A stretch of 53,664 nucleotides of DNA from assembly GCA_903905065.1 (NCBI GenBank), contig CAIVEW010000063.1, positions 1 to 53,664 of the forward strand, written 5' to 3'. This document shows, piece after piece, positions 51,400-53,664 of this stretch. Positions within the stretch are counted from its first letter, which is position 1, and every line of letters begins with the position of its first letter. The stretch is from an uncultured Bacteroidota bacterium (GTDB lineage Bacteria > Bacteroidota > Bacteroidia > Chitinophagales > Chitinophagaceae). Made by a program: the position numbers and the translations under genes. The notes under the pieces are model-generated. The model was not told the DNA's origin and did no database searches. It worked only from the letters and a program-made list of their open reading frames with translations.

Positions 51400-53370
51400 C
51401 TATTTTTTCATTTCCATTGTGGCCCGCCTGTCTTCTGCCCTACCCTCAGCAGTGTTGTTCGGCGCTACAGGATATTTTTCGCCAAACCCTTTTATCTTCA
51501 GCCTTTTGGGACTGATGCCCTTCTTAACGAGGTAGTCCTTCACGGCCTCAGCGCGCCTCACGGACAAGGCCTGGTTGTATTCTTTTGTGCCAATCTTATC
51601 GGTATAGGCATCTATGGTAATCGTTGACTTCTTGTCCTTCTTCATTTCCCTTGCTGCTTCGTTGAGCTCGGCATAGGAACTTTTATGAATAGTAGATTTG
51701 TCAAAGTCAAAAAGTATTGGAGCTGATATACTCGCGCCAGCATGTGTTCGTGTGATGGTGGTTGCAGCTTCGGACTCCGGCAATGGTTTCGGCGCCTCTA
51801 CCGGCACTGGTGCCATTAAGGTAAAGTCTTTACCAGTAGCCGTGCAAGTGCCTATGGTGGCCACGATATTCGTGTACGTTCCTTCGCACAGGCCGGTAAG
51901 GGTTACGGAATTATTCGCGTTTACAACACCCGCAAAAGCAGGTTGCGGTGCCCCATCCCTGTTGAAATTAACAGTCACACTCTTGCCTGCATAAAGGCCA
52001 TTGAATGCAGCAGAACCATCGCATGTGCCTTTCACGGTAGGGTTTACCGGGCTTATGTTGGAAATAGTCATAACCGGGGCAGCGATTATAATATCAGCAG
52101 TCGCTGCTTTTTTCCTCTTTATTTTTGCTGTAACACCTGAATAATTCCCGGCACACAGGTTGGCTATTTTCACAGCACCATCTTGCTGCACTGTTGCTGC
52201 ACACTCCGTTGGTTGCGCACCATTCAGGCTGTAATTAACAGTGACAGGCTCGTTAGGGGTTAAGCCATGCAGCATTATGCTGCCATCGCACAGGCCACAT
52301 TGTGTAGGTGCAAACCGGTCGACAGAAGTGATAACCAGTGGCGTTTGTTTTTTTCCGAAGAGGAAGCGAACACCAAGATTGATACCATATTGCTGGTTGA
52401 TGCTTGATGTGACATTGTTCATTGTAGAACTGTACGTGCCCATGCCATCTGTAAGGCGGTAACCGCTCTGGGCATTATTCTTAAACGGCTGGAACATATA
52501 GTACACACCAAAATTAAGCGCGACATTATCCGACAGATAGTAGGCGAATGAAGGCTGTAGTATAAACCCTACCGATCCTGTCGTGTAAGAGGTATTGCCC
52601 GTACGGGTACCAGGATTGAGGTTTTCGCCTACATTGTAACCAAGCGCACGTTTTGCATCAACATATGCCTGGTAATTGCCGTTAGGATTATTTTTCAGAA
52701 ACTCCCCCTTTGTAATGAACCAGTCGTTTGACGACGCGACAGGGGCGTTGTCATATACAGATACTGTACCGCCATCACTGCTCTGGGCAAATTTGTAAAT
52801 AGCACCGTAGTCGAAATTGGCATAGGTGGTATACGCATTCTTCATTTGCAGATTGAACAATGCGCCCGCATCAGCCGTAAAGCCCCAATGTTTGGAGAAA
52901 CGGTTTTTGTACTTCAGCACCAGGGGTATATTAAGGTTTGTGGAAATGACTTGTTCTCTTACGTCATTACCGGATACTACTTGCCGATAGACATTACCTA
53001 CGCCGTCAGTAGCCTGGTATTCCGTATGATAATTGTTGAGGATCGCGTCTCCATTCTGCTGCATATACATGAAGCCGGCACTGATGCCGAAATGGCGTTT
53101 CCTGCCGAAGAAGAAACCCAATTGTGCATCTCCGCCAAAGGAGTATCCATTCCGGTATTTCAATTGCCCTGTATTCGTATTGAGCGTGTTGGGGTAGTTA
53201 GCATCTGTATTTGCTGAAGTAAATGCCTGGCTGGCGCCTCCTCCCAGGAGATTTATATCGATCACCCACCTGGATAAAAGACTATCTGCATGATAACTGT
53301 GTTTTGACTCCTGGGCTACTGCCGGAACAGTGCCATAGGCCGCTGCCAGGAGGAATATAAGTTTCTTCAT
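51400..53370 (-). CDS. OmpA family protein with beta-barrel and SprB-like repeats
   Basis: A 656-residue envelope protein. The signal peptide (1-20) leads to a barrel of the PorT/outer-membrane-beta type (about 30-345; it ends GINLGVRFLFGKK). Two SprB-like repeats of about 85 residues follow (CDGSIMLHGLTPNEPVTVNY and CDGSAAFNGLYAGKSVTVNF starts). The C-terminal OmpA domain (about 550-656) is complete: ILFDFDKSTIHK, ITIDAYTDKIGTKEYNQALS, and the Arg/Asp peptidoglycan site near RAEDRRATMEM. It should tie the outer membrane to the cell wall while exposing the repeats on one side or the other. The combination is uncommon but seen in gliding-type Bacteroidota. Confidence 0.88.
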   Translation of the reverse strand: MKKLIFLLAAAYGTVPAVAQESKHSYHADSLLSRWVIDINLLGGGASQAFTSANTDANYPNTLNTNTGQLKYRNGYSFGGDAQLGFFFGRKRHFGISAGFMYMQQNGDAILNNYHTEYQATDGVGNVYRQVVSGNDVREQVISTNLNIPLVLKYKNRFSKHWGFTADAGALFNLQMKNAYTTYANFDYGAIYKFAQSSDGGTVSVYDNAPVASSNDWFITKGEFLKNNPNGNYQAYVDAKRALGYNVGENLNPGTRTGNTSYTTGSVGFILQPSFAYYLSDNVALNFGVYYMFQPFKNNAQSGYRLTDGMGTYSSTMNNVTSSINQQYGINLGVRFLFGKKQTPLVITSVDRFAPTQCGLCDGSIMLHGLTPNEPVTVNYSLNGAQPTECAATVQQDGAVKIANLCAGNYSGVTAKIKRKKAATADIIIAAPVMTISNISPVNPTVKGTCDGSAAFNGLYAGKSVTVNFNRDGAPQPAFAGVVNANNSVTLTGLCEGTYTNIVATIGTCTATGKDFTLMAPVPVEAPKPLPESEAATTITRTHAGASISAPILFDFDKSTIHKSSYAELNEAAREMKKDKKSTITIDAYTDKIGTKEYNQALSVRRAEAVKDYLVKKGISPKRLKIKGFGEKYPVAPNNTAEGRAEDRRATMEMKK

Positions 53371-53417
53371 TTTGTTTTTTTAAAAGTTAAGTTTTATGAA
53401 TTCCTGTTACGTGGCGA

Positions 53418-53664
53418 TTAGTTTTTAATAAATCTTGCAGAACCTATCTTGATCCCGTTACGGTAACAGGTGACGAAATAAGCGCCGTCTGGATATGCAA
53501 CTACGTCTATTGACGCTTTGTTGTTTAAAGTTTGTATCACAGCTATCTTCTGTCCCAGCATATTTGCTACTTCCACTTGTACCGGCCCGTTTACTGCAGA
53601 GCTGATCTCGAGGTTGATGTGGTTATTGGCAGGGTTAGGATAGACAGTAATATCAATGGCGTCA
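53418..53664 (-). CDS. C-terminal part of a T9SS type A cargo protein (cut by the window)
   Basis: The last 81 residues of a minus-strand gene that begins beyond the window. The sequence (DITVYPNPANNHINLEIS, then VEVANMLGQKIAVIQ and YPDGAYFVTCYRNGIKIG) is a type A sorting domain, ending at the TAA at 53418. Nothing of the functional domain is visible. It lies upstream of the OmpA-family gene, on the same strand and 47 bases away, so the two may be one transcript. Confidence 0.8.
   Translation of the reverse strand, partial: DAIDITVYPNPANNHINLEISSAVNGPVQVEVANMLGQKIAVIQTLNNKASIDVVAYPDGAYFVTCYRNGIKIGSARFIKN

Noticed and set aside
1..53664. CRISPR array, rRNA operon or insertion-sequence transposase
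   Set aside because: No regularly spaced repeats with unique spacers, no rRNA motifs and no transposase-like protein were found on either strand.

Overview
The window reads as a chromosomal segment of a Bacteroidota bacterium, most likely of the Chitinophagales/Chitinophagaceae type. The evidence is eight proteins with type IX secretion (T9SS) C-terminal sorting domains, a PorP/SprF family protein, a GldE-like CNNM/CBS protein, a SusC-style TonB-dependent receptor with an N-terminal carboxypeptidase-like domain, a short RpoD/SigA sigma factor, and several promoters of the Bacteroidota form TTTG-N19/21-TAnnTTTG. No rRNA, transposase, CRISPR array or replication origin was seen. One tRNA gene is present.

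Layout. 1-6.4 kb: small membrane protein, SprT-like protein, a decayed lipoprotein gene, RsmI-like methyltransferase, 3-methyladenine DNA glycosylase, PorP/SprF protein, lipoprotein, GldE-like protein. 6.4-13.9 kb: 3-hydroxyanthranilate dioxygenase, a T9SS cargo protein, HtrA protease, the parA-parB pair, an MBL-fold hydrolase, a general-stress-like protein. 14-19 kb: TMTC-like membrane protein with TPR tail, then a coupled MBOAT acyltransferase/SGNH lipoprotein pair. 19-25 kb: secreted nuclease/phosphatase-like protein, a T9SS cargo protein, a large type-B-sorted adhesin-like protein and FtsE. 25.5-34.8 kb: two paralogous M43 metalloproteases flanking a probable metal-uptake cassette (His-rich small protein, TonB receptor, lipoprotein, decayed gene). 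The receptor's signal peptide is out of frame at two long T tracts.

34.9-41.4 kb is an integrative element inserted in tRNA-Gly(CCC), bounded by 62-bp direct repeats. It carries a tyrosine integrase, a Sak4-like RecA-core ATPase, a DUF3871 protein, small unknown genes, a PAS/HisKA protein with no kinase domain, and a non-coding stretch full of the iterated motif AACCTGGGT. This is the strongest candidate for something undescribed.

41.4-53.7 kb returns to ordinary chromosome: metallophosphoesterase, the remains of a peroxiredoxin and a DsbA-like protein joined by an internal deletion, a large zinc metalloprotease, a VapBC-type toxin-antitoxin pair, an NHL-repeat T9SS cargo protein, glutaryl-CoA dehydrogenase, the primary sigma factor, a DUF3830-like protein, an OmpA protein with SprB-like repeats, and the C-terminus of another T9SS cargo protein. 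Short tandem repeats (heptamer TTACGAC, octamer AACCTTTT) and several perfect hairpins sit at gene ends.

All family names rest on motif recognition by eye. No database search was run.
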